Both the position numbers and the translations under genes were made by a program. Source: Zetaproteobacteria bacterium (lineage in GTDB: Bacteria > Pseudomonadota > Zetaproteobacteria > Mariprofundales > Mariprofundaceae). Taken from it: 14,316 nucleotides of DNA. The notes beneath the pieces are model-generated. The model was not told where the DNA came from. It ran no database searches and was given only the letters and a program-made list of their open reading frames with translations. The stretch spans positions 1 through 14,316 of the forward strand of contig JAJRTX010000240.1 of assembly GCA_021545665.1 (NCBI GenBank), read 5' to 3'. Of the stretch, positions 7,973 to 14,206 are shown in pieces; position 1 is the first letter of the stretch; each line of letters opens with the position of its first letter.

Positions 7973-8100
7973 CCAGATTGATGGTATGAAAAACGCACGC
8001 TTTTTTGATTATGCACCGCTTGGTCCGAAGTTTATAAAAGGCTCTATTCATATTTCCTGAAATATCATCACAAGAGATTCCTGCCATTAATCGCGATCAG

Positions 8101-8368
8101 ATGATCGAAGTTGATCGTGCCATGGTGGAGGATTATCATATACAACTCATGCAGATGATGGAAAATGCAGGCTGCAATCTTGCACCTCTGGCAAGAGAGC
8201 TTTTCTTCACGGGTAACCCCGTGGCAAAGCAGGTTTTGGTTATGGCAGGCAGCGGCGGTAATGGTGGTGGCGCTCTGGTGGCTGCTCGCAGACTTTCAAA
8301 CTGCTACACTTTCATTGCCTGTCAGCCCTGTCTTTGCCCGCAGTGACATTGTTAAAATAATCGGATAA
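8101..8368 (+). pseudogene. NAD(P)H-hydrate epimerase (YjeF_N) remnant with an internal deletion
   Basis: The first part reads MIEVDRAMVEDYHIQLMQMM, then ENAG, LVMAGSGGNGGGALVAARRL: the N-terminal half of the YjeF_N domain, with the epimerase nucleotide-binding GxGGNGGG loop. Codons before 8101 (EIPAINRDQ) also fit the family, but no start codon precedes them before an in-frame stop. After about 8305 the original frame ends in nonsense at 8346. The next register reads TLSLPVSPVFARSDIVKIIG to a TAA at 8366-8368, which resembles the family's C-terminal end (PxFARSDIVRL). About 150 middle residues are therefore missing, with a frame change at the join. The intact enzyme repairs hydrated NAD(P)H. 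It follows gor by 128 bases. It is non-functional as read. Confidence 0.75.
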
Positions 8369-8389
8369 ATACTTACGAATCCAGCTTAA

Positions 8390-8426
8390 CATGCAGTGTG
8401 AGTCGTTAAACTGCCCACACCGCATG
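8390..8426. repeat. 13-bp imperfect hairpin
   Basis: CATGCAGTGTGAG (8390-8402) pairs at 11 of 13 positions with CCCACACCGCATG (8414-8426) around an 11-base loop. It lies between the ends of two convergent genes: the epimerase remnant on the plus strand and the TIGR04073-like gene on the minus strand. There is no clear T run on either side, so it may be a bidirectional transcript-end structure or RNA-stability hairpin rather than a classical terminator. Confidence 0.45.
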
Positions 8427-8440
8427 CCGTAATCAGGGCG

Positions 8441-8794
8441 TTAATTAACACTGTACGTTGTTTCGTTGTGCTGATCTTCCCATACATAGGTGGAGTGAAC
8501 CACTTCTTCAGTGGGCGCAAAGAAGGTGACCAGATCAAAAACGCCTACTGCGGTTCTGCCGACAGTGTGCGCAGCCCCTTTAACCGTACCATAAGTCAGG
8601 CCGACAAGGGCATTGTGATTATTACTTTCATTGACGATATTTTTTGGGGTTTCTCCCCAACCGGTAGCAATATTAGCCAATCCACGAGTAAATTTGGCTT
8701 CGCTGTCTGAGGCGTATTCACCAGCCACTGCCGGTACACTAACAAACAGACTAAGGGCCAGAATCGTGCTTCCTGTAATTTTATGTAAGATCAT
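8441..8794 (-). CDS. Exosortase-system-associated protein, TIGR04073-like
   Basis: The 117-residue product has a signal peptide (MILHKITGSTILALSLFVSV, cleaved after PAVA at about 25) and a mature part with KFTRGLANIATGWGETPKNI, GLTYGTVKGAAHTVGRTAVG, VFDLVTFFAP and a C-terminal Val-His-x-Tyr-Val-Trp-Glu. This matches my memory of the TIGR04073 family of small exported proteins found in genomes with exosortase/PEP-CTERM systems; its molecular role is not known to me. The start is supported by GGAGG 6-7 bases upstream (about 8801-8806, plus-strand coordinates). No exosortase or PEP-CTERM protein is encoded in this window. The gene stands alone on the minus strand among remnants and appears intact. 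Confidence 0.8.
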   Translation of the reverse strand: MILHKITGSTILALSLFVSVPAVAGEYASDSEAKFTRGLANIATGWGETPKNIVNESNNHNALVGLTYGTVKGAAHTVGRTAVGVFDLVTFFAPTEEVVHSTYVWEDQHNETTYSVN

Positions 8795-8813
8795 GTTTGA
8801 CCTCCATTTTCTT

Positions 8814-8960
8814 TATTCCCGGGCAGCTTTACTGGCGGGATGTTTGCCGACAGACCATGCTGTCCTGCATGCCATTTTGTCGAGGGTTACACGTGATCAT
8901 TACATTCGGAAAGCTATTCCACAGGCGGATCAGGCGGCATGGGAACAGGGTGTTTCATAG
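8814..8960 (+). other. Unrecognised coding-like fragment
   Basis: The plus-strand frame ending at TAG 8958-8960 reads RAALLAGCLPTDHAVLHAIL, then SRVTRDHYIRKAIPQADQAA and WEQGVS. Its composition is more protein-like than the surrounding sequence, which suggests the C-terminal tail of a lost gene. No start codon with a ribosome site precedes it; to the left the frame runs antisense through the neighbouring minus-strand gene. I do not recognise the family. It could also be a chance open frame. Confidence 0.2.
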
Positions 8961-9086
8961 TGATTTTATAGTCAGCTATCGATGCCATGGGTTATATTTA
9001 TGAGTTGCTGATGTGTTACTGCCGACTGTGCCGATTATGGCGAAATGATAAATGTTGAATCAATACAAACCAGAAAAGTTGTAATT

Positions 9087-9294
9087 TCAGCAGCATGGGT
9101 TGTCCCCTTGTATCGGTGGACAGACATTGTTGCCATATGAACAGAATACGCAGCAGTTACCTGGCTTGGGCTTCAACAGCACTCCGCATGCCTCGCATCT
9201 GTAGAACCCAAGCAAATATTGGTCGGTATCTCCTCAAGCTTATGATGTCCACAGCTGGACAGATAATCTCAGACTCAAGTTCAATATGAGTCAT
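9087..9294 (-). pseudogene. GDCCVxC-domain small Cys-rich (seleno)protein family gene, two frameshifts
   Basis: Read leftward from ATG at 9294-9292, the product starts MTHIELESEIICP. Two -1 shifts are needed to follow the family. After the first comes CGHHKLEEIPTNICLG. After the second comes FYRCEACGVLLKPKPGNCCV, then FCSYGNNVCPPIQGDNPCC and a TGA at 9089-9087. The reconstructed protein has about 69 residues with CPxCGH and CEAC pairs, a GNCCVFCSYG core (usually GDCCVFCSYG) and a CPPIQ end. The family is known as GDCCVxC domain-containing (seleno)protein, some members of which carry selenocysteine; the function is unclear to me, possibly metal or redox handling. The first lost base is just after CCA in the Cys-Pro region, the second in a G run in TTGGG. 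Pseudogene or homopolymer sequencing error are both possible. Confidence 0.65.
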
Positions 9295-9612
9295 CTCTTT
9301 GTTAATGGAAACCAGCATCAATTACAATCGCAAACCGCCTGCGCAAATGTTTGTGTGTTTTCTGGCGTTGGGGCTGACTGAAAACATTGCGCCAAGTTTT
9401 TTTTAAAATTCGCATTCCTCTCTATGAACGTCATGCTGAGCAGCCGAAAAGTCACCAATGCTCCGGCAATGAAATTAGCATTCAAGCAACTGGTCGCAAA
9501 AAGCGACCAGCCAAACTCAAGCCTGAAACAGATTTTGATCTAATCTATGAATTGATAATAGAAACTTTGCATCCCCGGATATATAAATGGCATGATACCA
9601 TATCAAATGTTC
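9295..9612. other. Intergenic stretch, no supported gene
   Basis: A plus-strand frame beginning at 9387 runs into the antisense of the next gene; it has no ribosome site and I recognise nothing in it. The one clear structure is a perfect 8-bp hairpin, CTGGTCGC-aaaaa-GCGACCAG, at 9490-9510. On the minus strand its loop is T5 and no T run follows the stem, so it is not a classical terminator, although it lies just downstream of the minus-strand AhpD-like gene and may stabilise the transcript end. Confidence 0.35.
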
Positions 9613-10161
9613 TTATTTATCCCATGCAAATGGCAGAAACATTTCATCAGTTGGCGTTTCTGCAATGTGGTTTATATAATTGCTCATAACTTTTTGCGCC
9701 AGCCCCAGCACGATTTCCAGGAGTTGTTGTTTCCCGTAACCTGCAGCGTAAAACGCTGCGATTTCACCCTCAGATAAATGGCCGCGATTGCGCACCATGG
9801 ACAGGGTTGTGTCATGTAACGTCTGTAGTTTCTCCGTAGGCATGGCTTCCCTGTTTCTCAGCGCCTCCGTTAGAGCAGGGTCAACCTTCATCAAATGTGC
9901 AATAACGGTATGCGCGGGTACGCAGTAGTGGCATTCATGTTCCACGTTAATGGTTTGCCAAACCACAGTGAGTTCGTCGTTGTTGAATGATGATTCCTGA
10001 AACAGTTTGTGTAGTATCTGGTAAGCTTCCAGTACACCGGGTGCTTCGGCCATTACGCCATGCAGATTGGGAATCATGCCGAAAGCTTTCAATGAACCTT
10101 GCAGTAGCGGCTTACTTTTTTCTGGTGCGGAATCTAAATCGTGAATTGTGAAAGTACTCAT
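9613..10161 (-). CDS. Carboxymuconolactone decarboxylase / AhpD-like family protein
   Basis: The 182-residue all-helical product belongs to the CMD/AhpD superfamily. It carries NVEHECHYCVPAHTVIAH with a CxxC pair (C77, C80) and a following His (H84), the peroxidase/disulfide-reductase active-site arrangement of AhpD-like members. It starts FTIHDLDSAPEKSKPLLQGS and has KAFGMIPNLHGVMAEAPGVL, the usual opening of this CMD subgroup. GGAG lies about 7 bases before the ATG. Such proteins typically reduce peroxides with a thiol partner; the substrate here is unknown. No partner (AhpC or a lipoyl protein) is adjacent. The gene stands alone on the minus strand and diverges from the MgtC remnant. It fits the redox theme of the window and appears intact. 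Confidence 0.87.
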   Translation of the reverse strand: MSTFTIHDLDSAPEKSKPLLQGSLKAFGMIPNLHGVMAEAPGVLEAYQILHKLFQESSFNNDELTVVWQTINVEHECHYCVPAHTVIAHLMKVDPALTEALRNREAMPTEKLQTLHDTTLSMVRNRGHLSEGEIAAFYAAGYGKQQLLEIVLGLAQKVMSNYINHIAETPTDEMFLPFAWDK

Positions 10162-10320
10162 ATCGTCTCCAGTATTTAGTAGTTAGTCATCATTATTACT
10201 CTTCGATAAACAGTTCATGATTTGTGCAAAGCATAAGATTAAACCGGCGATTGGTCAGCGATAACAGGAAGTCATTACATTATCTGTCGCCCTTATGAAT
10301 CAGGCGGATGTAATGCCTGA

Positions 10321-10596
10321 TCAGAAACCTTGACTCAGACGACCATCGGCATTGGATTTATCGGTGCGGGCGTCATGTTCAATCAGAATGCCGTAGTCAA
10401 TGGCGTGACTATGGCATCTGTGGTTTGGATGCTGGCAGTCATTGGTTCCATGGCAGGGTTGGGTTATATCTTTGAGCCGCTGTTGTTATCCTTGCTGACG
10501 ATGCTGATTCTAAGCATTTGCTCATCTCTGGAGAAGAATTTCGCATGGTTGCACCGTGGCGATTACGGCACAGTGATAAATAATCAATGCATGTAA
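10321..10596 (+). pseudogene. MgtC/SapB-family membrane protein, C-terminal remnant
   Basis: The readable part starts after an in-frame TGA at 10318-10320 and gives ETLTQTTIGIGFIGAGVMFN, then VVNGVTMASVVWMLAVIGSM, AGLGYIFEPLLLSLLTMLIL. GIGFIGAGV...G.T.A...W..A.IG...G.G is the signature of MgtC/SapB membrane proteins. Intact members have additional N-terminal transmembrane helices, and these are missing. Only a TTG (10330) could start translation, without a ribosome site. A neighbouring register (MNQADVMPDQKP, from 10295) might represent the sequence just before, which would imply a frameshift. MgtC proteins are linked to Mg2+ limitation and virulence in some bacteria; this remnant is unlikely to function. 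Confidence 0.6.
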
Positions 10597-10769
10597 TTTT
10601 CCAATCGGTGTTATCAGAAAAGTTTACCGCTCTTATGATCATTCTCGGATTACTCAGGAATCATCATAGGGAATATTTTTTTGGCACGTAATAATTTTCT
10701 GGCTTTAACGACAAGTAGTCTACCCAGTTCTGCTGGCCTGAATTTAAATGAATCCAAATGGAGGAGAAT
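10597..10769. promoter_or_regulatory. Leader region of the repeat-containing cytochrome gene
   Basis: No gene is seen in this stretch. It is AT-rich, has a run of T (10675-10681), and ends in a strong Shine-Dalgarno, GGAGGAG (10760-10766), 3 bases before the ATG at 10770. The earlier in-frame ATG at 10758 overlaps the ribosome site and was not used. No promoter boxes could be assigned with confidence. Confidence 0.35.
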
Positions 10770-11360
10770 ATGAAAAAAGTATTAGCCATCACGGCTGCTA
10801 TACTGCTGGGTGTCGGATTTATGACTGCACCTGCCAGTGCGGCAAATCCATGTGCAGCTAACCCATGTGCGGCAAACCCGTGCGCTGCCAAGAAGATGAA
10901 CCCGTGCGCTGCCAAGAAGATGAATCCGTGCGCTGCCAAGAAGATGAATCCATGCGCTGCCAAGAAGATGAATCCATGCGCTGCTAAGAAGATGAATCCA
11001 TGCGCTGCTAACCCGTGTGCATCTGGTGGTAATACGCCTACCCGCCCACATGCCTTTGATACTTTCGGTCAGGCGGTTGCCCTGGGTGAAAAGATGTGGA
11101 ATGATGAGAATCTGGGGACAGCTGGTGTGGCCTGCCTGTCCTGCCATGCTGATTATGATTCTTTGAATCTTGATCGTAACCAGAACTATCCTCACTTTGT
11201 TGATATGGTCGGTGATGTAGTCACGCTGGATCAGATGATCAACTATTGTATGGTCAACCCGATGCAGGGAAAACAATTTGATAAAAACTCGAAAGAACTA
11301 ACTGCATTGGCTGCATATTTCCGTGCTTATCGTATGAAATATCGTAGCGAACACAGATAG
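10770..11360 (+). CDS. Exported monoheme cytochrome c with N-terminal NPCAAKKM tandem repeat
   Basis: The 196-residue preprotein has a signal peptide (MKKVLAITAAILLGVGFMTA, cleaved after PASA at 24). Directly after it comes a Cys-rich block (25-85) of nine NPCA units: two NPCAA, five NPCAAKKM, one NPCAA and one NPCAS. The rest is a class I cytochrome c with heme site CLSCH (122-126) and a likely distal Met in MVNPMQG (about M165). An extra Cys lies at 160. The protein would act in periplasmic electron transfer, and the Cys block could bind metal or crosslink. Repeats of the NPCAAK type occur in other proteobacterial c-type cytochromes, by recollection. The repeat is encoded by near-identical 24-base units. 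A strong terminator follows, so the gene may be monocistronic. The next gene encodes a multiheme cytochrome, suggesting a shared electron-transfer role. Confidence 0.88.
   Translation: MKKVLAITAAILLGVGFMTAPASAANPCAANPCAANPCAAKKMNPCAAKKMNPCAAKKMNPCAAKKMNPCAAKKMNPCAANPCASGGNTPTRPHAFDTFGQAVALGEKMWNDENLGTAGVACLSCHADYDSLNLDRNQNYPHFVDMVGDVVTLDQMINYCMVNPMQGKQFDKNSKELTALAAYFRAYRMKYRSEHR
10845..11024 (+). repeat. Tandem 24-bp coding repeat (NPCAAKKM) within the cytochrome gene
   Basis: Five consecutive 24-base units (about 10875-10994) encode NPCAAKKM with only a few silent changes, such as CCG/CCA and GCC/GCT. They are flanked by shorter 15-base NPCAA units. Low divergence between units points to recent slippage or recombination, so copy number probably varies between strains. 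Confidence 0.9.
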
Positions 11361-11396
11361 CTCCAAAACCTGCAATCAGGATACTACACCAGGATA

Positions 11397-11428
11397 GAGG
11401 GCGACCGGATGGTTGCCCTCTGTTTTTG
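11397..11428 (+). terminator. Intrinsic terminator after the repeat-containing cytochrome gene
   Basis: GAGGGCGACC (11397-11406) pairs with GGTTGCCCTC (11411-11420) around a GGAT loop, with one mismatch, and is followed directly by TGTTTTTG. It lies 36 bases after the cytochrome stop and 55 bases before the next gene, so it should separate the two transcription units. Confidence 0.85.
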
Positions 11429-11483
11429 TGGCGCTTGACAGGCTCTGATTGAGATTGAAAGCTCTGTTATATTTGGAGATTGG

Positions 11484-12800
11484 ATGAAGAATGTTGTTAT
11501 AGCTGTCTGTTTGGTCGCTGCCGGTCTGGGTTTGGTCATGTTTGGCATGTCTGACAAGTCTTCTCTGCCATCTGGAGAAATTACCGATCAGGTGCCGGTT
11601 TCTGAACGTTCTGACAGTGCTGTTCAGGGAAAGATAACAGTAATTGATCCGGCTGACCCTGGTTTGCCGGATGGATACTGGGATGCTCCCAGGGCAACAG
11701 ATGGCAATCCACCGTATGACTGGTCTGCAATGGAATCGAATTTGCATCCGGAGGCTTGCGCACAGTGTCATAGTGAACAATTTAATGCCTGGAAAAGCAG
11801 CCTGCATGCACATGCCTATTCGTCAGGTCTGGTCGGCCAGTTTCCTGATATGGGCCACGCCGGCGGCAATGATTGCCTGCAATGCCATGCGCCGCTGGCC
11901 GAACAGTTATACCCCAATGCCGATGAGATGCTGAAATCCATCCAGTTGAGTTTGCAACATAGTCAGGGCTTTGATGCTGATGCAGCGCCGGAGTCTGCTT
12001 CAGGCCCTCGCGCTTTGCCGCTCAGACACTCCGGTGTGAGTTGTGCGGTTTGTCATGTGCGTGGCTGGAAACGGTTCGGTCCGCCGCCAAAAGCAAGCGG
12101 AGCTGTGGGTTTTCAGGATACAGCAGCGCATGGTGGGTTTACGGCTACAAAACAATTTGAACAGTCGCAATTTTGCGCCAGTTGCCATCAGTTTCCCCAG
12201 TCTGCAGCGATCAATGGCAAGCCGCTTGAAAATACGGTATTTGAATGGGAGCAGAGTGATTTTGCCCGACAGGGGGTTACTTGCCAGCAATGCCACATGC
12301 CGGATCGCAAACATGAATTCAGGGGTATACATGATCCGGAAATGGTGCGTAAAGGGCTGGAGTTAAAGCTGTCCCGTCAGGGAAAAGATGTTATTCTTGC
12401 TATCACTTCCAAATGGATCGGACATGCGTTTCCCACTTATGTAACGCCGAAGGTAATTGTTTTTGCCGAGGCGGAGAACCGGAACGGTAAAGTTGTTGAA
12501 AGATGGGTTTGGGAAATTGTACGCGAAGTTGAGTTCAACGATGGTTGGCAGGAAACTCAGGATACGCGTTTGATGCCGGGTGAAAGCCGCAAGTTTACGG
12601 CCAGCCAGATACCGGTAGAGGCTGTTTCTGTTCGCTATAAGGTGGCGGTGACACCGGATCATTTGTACAAGGGCGTGTATCAAAGCCTGTTGTCCGGCAA
12701 TCTCACAGCTGTGGCCAGAGCGCATCTTCAGAAGGCGGTCAGTCTCGCTGATAAAAATGATTACCTGCTTTATGAGGAAAAACTGAGTCTGAAGCCTTAA
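11484..12800 (+). CDS. Five-heme c-type cytochrome
   Basis: The 438-residue product has an N-terminal signal or anchor helix (MKNVVIAVCLVAAGLGLVMF) with no sharp cleavage site, so it may stay membrane-attached facing the periplasm. Five CxxCH sites are visible: CAQCH (92-96), CLQCH (131-135), CAVCH (187-191), CASCH (231-235) and CQQCH (267-271). Additional His residues (HAHAYSSGL, GHAGG) could be distal ligands. After the heme region a non-heme domain begins near GHAFPTYVTPK (about 313-323), a feature of several multiheme cytochromes related to the c554/HAO and nitrite-reductase groups. The substrate or partner cannot be told from sequence. GGAG lies about 6-9 bases before the ATG. It stands next to the monoheme cytochrome but behind its terminator. 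The call is firm for a multiheme cytochrome and open for the exact family. Confidence 0.88.
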   Translation: MKNVVIAVCLVAAGLGLVMFGMSDKSSLPSGEITDQVPVSERSDSAVQGKITVIDPADPGLPDGYWDAPRATDGNPPYDWSAMESNLHPEACAQCHSEQFNAWKSSLHAHAYSSGLVGQFPDMGHAGGNDCLQCHAPLAEQLYPNADEMLKSIQLSLQHSQGFDADAAPESASGPRALPLRHSGVSCAVCHVRGWKRFGPPPKASGAVGFQDTAAHGGFTATKQFEQSQFCASCHQFPQSAAINGKPLENTVFEWEQSDFARQGVTCQQCHMPDRKHEFRGIHDPEMVRKGLELKLSRQGKDVILAITSKWIGHAFPTYVTPKVIVFAEAENRNGKVVERWVWEIVREVEFNDGWQETQDTRLMPGESRKFTASQIPVEAVSVRYKVAVTPDHLYKGVYQSLLSGNLTAVARAHLQKAVSLADKNDYLLYEEKLSLKP

Positions 12801-12807
12801 GCCCAAG

Positions 12808-12834
12808 ACCCGACATTGAATGTGAATGTAGGGT
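12808..12834 (+). terminator. Hairpin just after the five-heme cytochrome gene
   Basis: ACCC-g-ACATT (12808-12817) pairs with AATGT-a-GGGT (12825-12834) around a 7-base loop, starting 8 bases after the stop codon. No strong T run follows, so it may protect or pause the transcript rather than end it efficiently. Confidence 0.45.
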
Positions 12835-13015
12835 GTAAGCATTTGGTTCGTATGGTGTTTCGAGAAATCATGAAGTCACCTCATTGGTGATGAATGATTT
12901 TTCTGAATACCAGACGGATCAAAGGGTTGCGGCATGCGCCGCATGTCAATATCGGATTTTGGGTTAAGCTATAAGGTTCATAGCCTTTTGACCTGCTGAC
13001 TGTAGCTTGCCTGAC
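12835..13015. other. Leader region of rsmB, no gene
   Basis: No coding frame is supported here. Two short hairpins are visible: TCACC-tcatt-GGTGA (about 12876-12890), with a T-rich stretch about 9 bases later, and TGCGGC-ATGC-GCCGCA (about 12929-12944). The region must hold the promoter for rsmB, but no convincing -35/-10 pair was assigned. Confidence 0.35.
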
Positions 13016-14206
13016 ATGTTCGTTCGCAAGACTGTCATCCGGATTTTACATCAGATTATTCATGCTTCTGTTAAGGCAGAGACGGCACTGGACAGGTTCA
13101 GGCAAAGCTTTGACGGGCGTGATCGCAGCCTGCTGTACGAAATGGTTTATGGCGTATTACGGCGCTTTTATTCGCTGGAAGCGGATATGTCCCGCTATTG
13201 TAAGAGCAAGCCGGATGAACAAGTGCATCTGGCTCTGTTGCTGGGCACTTATCAGTTGCGGCACATGCGCGTGGCCAGGCACGCGGCGGTTTCTGAAACT
13301 GTGTCAGCCATTAAAACCTTGCAGCCGAAAGCAGCAGGATTTGTGAATGCGGTGTTGCGGCGTGTTGCTGACAGTGAAGCACCGAAAAAACTCAAACCCC
13401 ATCAGCGAGCCGAATTACCTCGCTGGATGTATAACCGTTGGCGGGATGCATTCGGAGCAGGTCAGGTGATGCAGTTTTGCACCGCCTTAAAGCCGCCGCC
13501 GCCATTATGCATTGCCGTTTTTACAGACCGGGACAGGTGGATGAAGCTGGTTCAGGAAAGCGGCATTACAGCTGTAGCCGGAGTCTTGTCCCCCTGTGCG
13601 GTACTGCTGCCGACAGGTACGCAAGTGACGTCATTACCGGGATTCGAAGACGGAGCTTTCACTGTTATGGATCAGGCAGCGCAAGCCGCAGTGATGGCTA
13701 TGAATGTGAAGCAACCCCGAATCATTCTGGATATCTGTGCTGCTCCGGGCGGCAAAACAGCGATGCTATCGTATCGATTTCCTGATGTTTTAATCATCGC
13801 AGTGGAATTCAATGCCAGGCGTATGCCACGGTTTCAGGAAAATTTAAATCGCCTGAACTGTAGCAATGTGTCTGCGCTACAGGCTGATGCTTTGCACTTG
13901 CCTGTTCCAGATGCTTCGGTGGATGCGATTCTTCTGGATGCACCATGCTCGGCATCAGGCGTGTTGCGTCGTCACCCGGATGCGAAATTTCTGCATGATG
14001 AACAGGCTGTTCAGGCTTTGTCCAAAATACAGCGTGCCATGATTGAGGAATCACAACGTGTATTGAAAGCTGATGGGCAACTGATCTATGCCGTTTGTTC
14101 GATTCACCCCGAAGAAAATGAGCAGGTGACGGCTTCTTTGTCTGGTGAAAAGCAGCGATTGTTTCCATCTGAAAGCCATGATGGCTTTTTTATTGCCAGG
14201 AGCTAG
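13016..14206 (+). CDS. rsmB: 16S rRNA (cytosine(967)-C(5))-methyltransferase RsmB
   Basis: The 396-residue product fits RsmB (429 in E. coli), which methylates C967 of 16S rRNA with SAM. The N-terminal NusB-like domain spans about 1-130 (DRSLLYEMVYGVLRR, LLLGTYQLRHMRVARHAAVS, GFVNAVLRR). The methyltransferase core has DICAAPGGKT (239-248, SAM binding), DAPCSASGVLRRHPD (motif IV, C311) and YAVCSIHPEEN (motif VI, nucleophile C361). Motif VI reads Val-Cys where Thr-Cys is usual. The end, HDGFFIARS, is the usual C-terminus, so the gene is complete. The start was set at ATG 13016; TTG at 13007 would add three residues, and neither has a clear ribosome site. The common partner fmt is not upstream here; a cytochrome gene occupies that place. 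Confidence 0.92.
   Translation: MFVRKTVIRILHQIIHASVKAETALDRFRQSFDGRDRSLLYEMVYGVLRRFYSLEADMSRYCKSKPDEQVHLALLLGTYQLRHMRVARHAAVSETVSAIKTLQPKAAGFVNAVLRRVADSEAPKKLKPHQRAELPRWMYNRWRDAFGAGQVMQFCTALKPPPPLCIAVFTDRDRWMKLVQESGITAVAGVLSPCAVLLPTGTQVTSLPGFEDGAFTVMDQAAQAAVMAMNVKQPRIILDICAAPGGKTAMLSYRFPDVLIIAVEFNARRMPRFQENLNRLNCSNVSALQADALHLPVPDASVDAILLDAPCSASGVLRRHPDAKFLHDEQAVQALSKIQRAMIEESQRVLKADGQLIYAVCSIHPEENEQVTASLSGEKQRLFPSESHDGFFIARS
14172..14191 (+). terminator. Intrinsic-terminator-like palindrome within the last codons of rsmB
   Basis: AAAGCCAT-G-ATGGCTTT is a perfect 17-base palindrome with its centre at 14180, running into a run of six T (14186-14191). It has the form of a small intrinsic terminator but lies in coding sequence for the conserved end SHDGFF. 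It may be fortuitous. Confidence 0.3.

Noticed and set aside
7986..8060. Small frame MKNARFFDYAPLG after gor
   Set aside because: It has no ribosome site and is very short; the nearby A/T runs also do not form a convincing terminator.
10682..10705. Possible sigma-54 promoter (TGGCAC) before the monoheme cytochrome gene
   Set aside because: TGGCAC is present, but there is no GC element at the required spacing downstream.
10845..11024. Regularly spaced repeats resembling a CRISPR array
   Set aside because: The units are directly adjacent 24-base coding repeats with no spacers, and they encode an in-frame NPCAAKKM peptide in an exported cytochrome.
10664..11276. Long minus-strand frames opposite the repeat-containing cytochrome
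   Set aside because: They arise from the repeat read antisense, with monotonous AAHGF or SAWIHLL units; the plus strand has a signal peptide, heme site and strong ribosome site.
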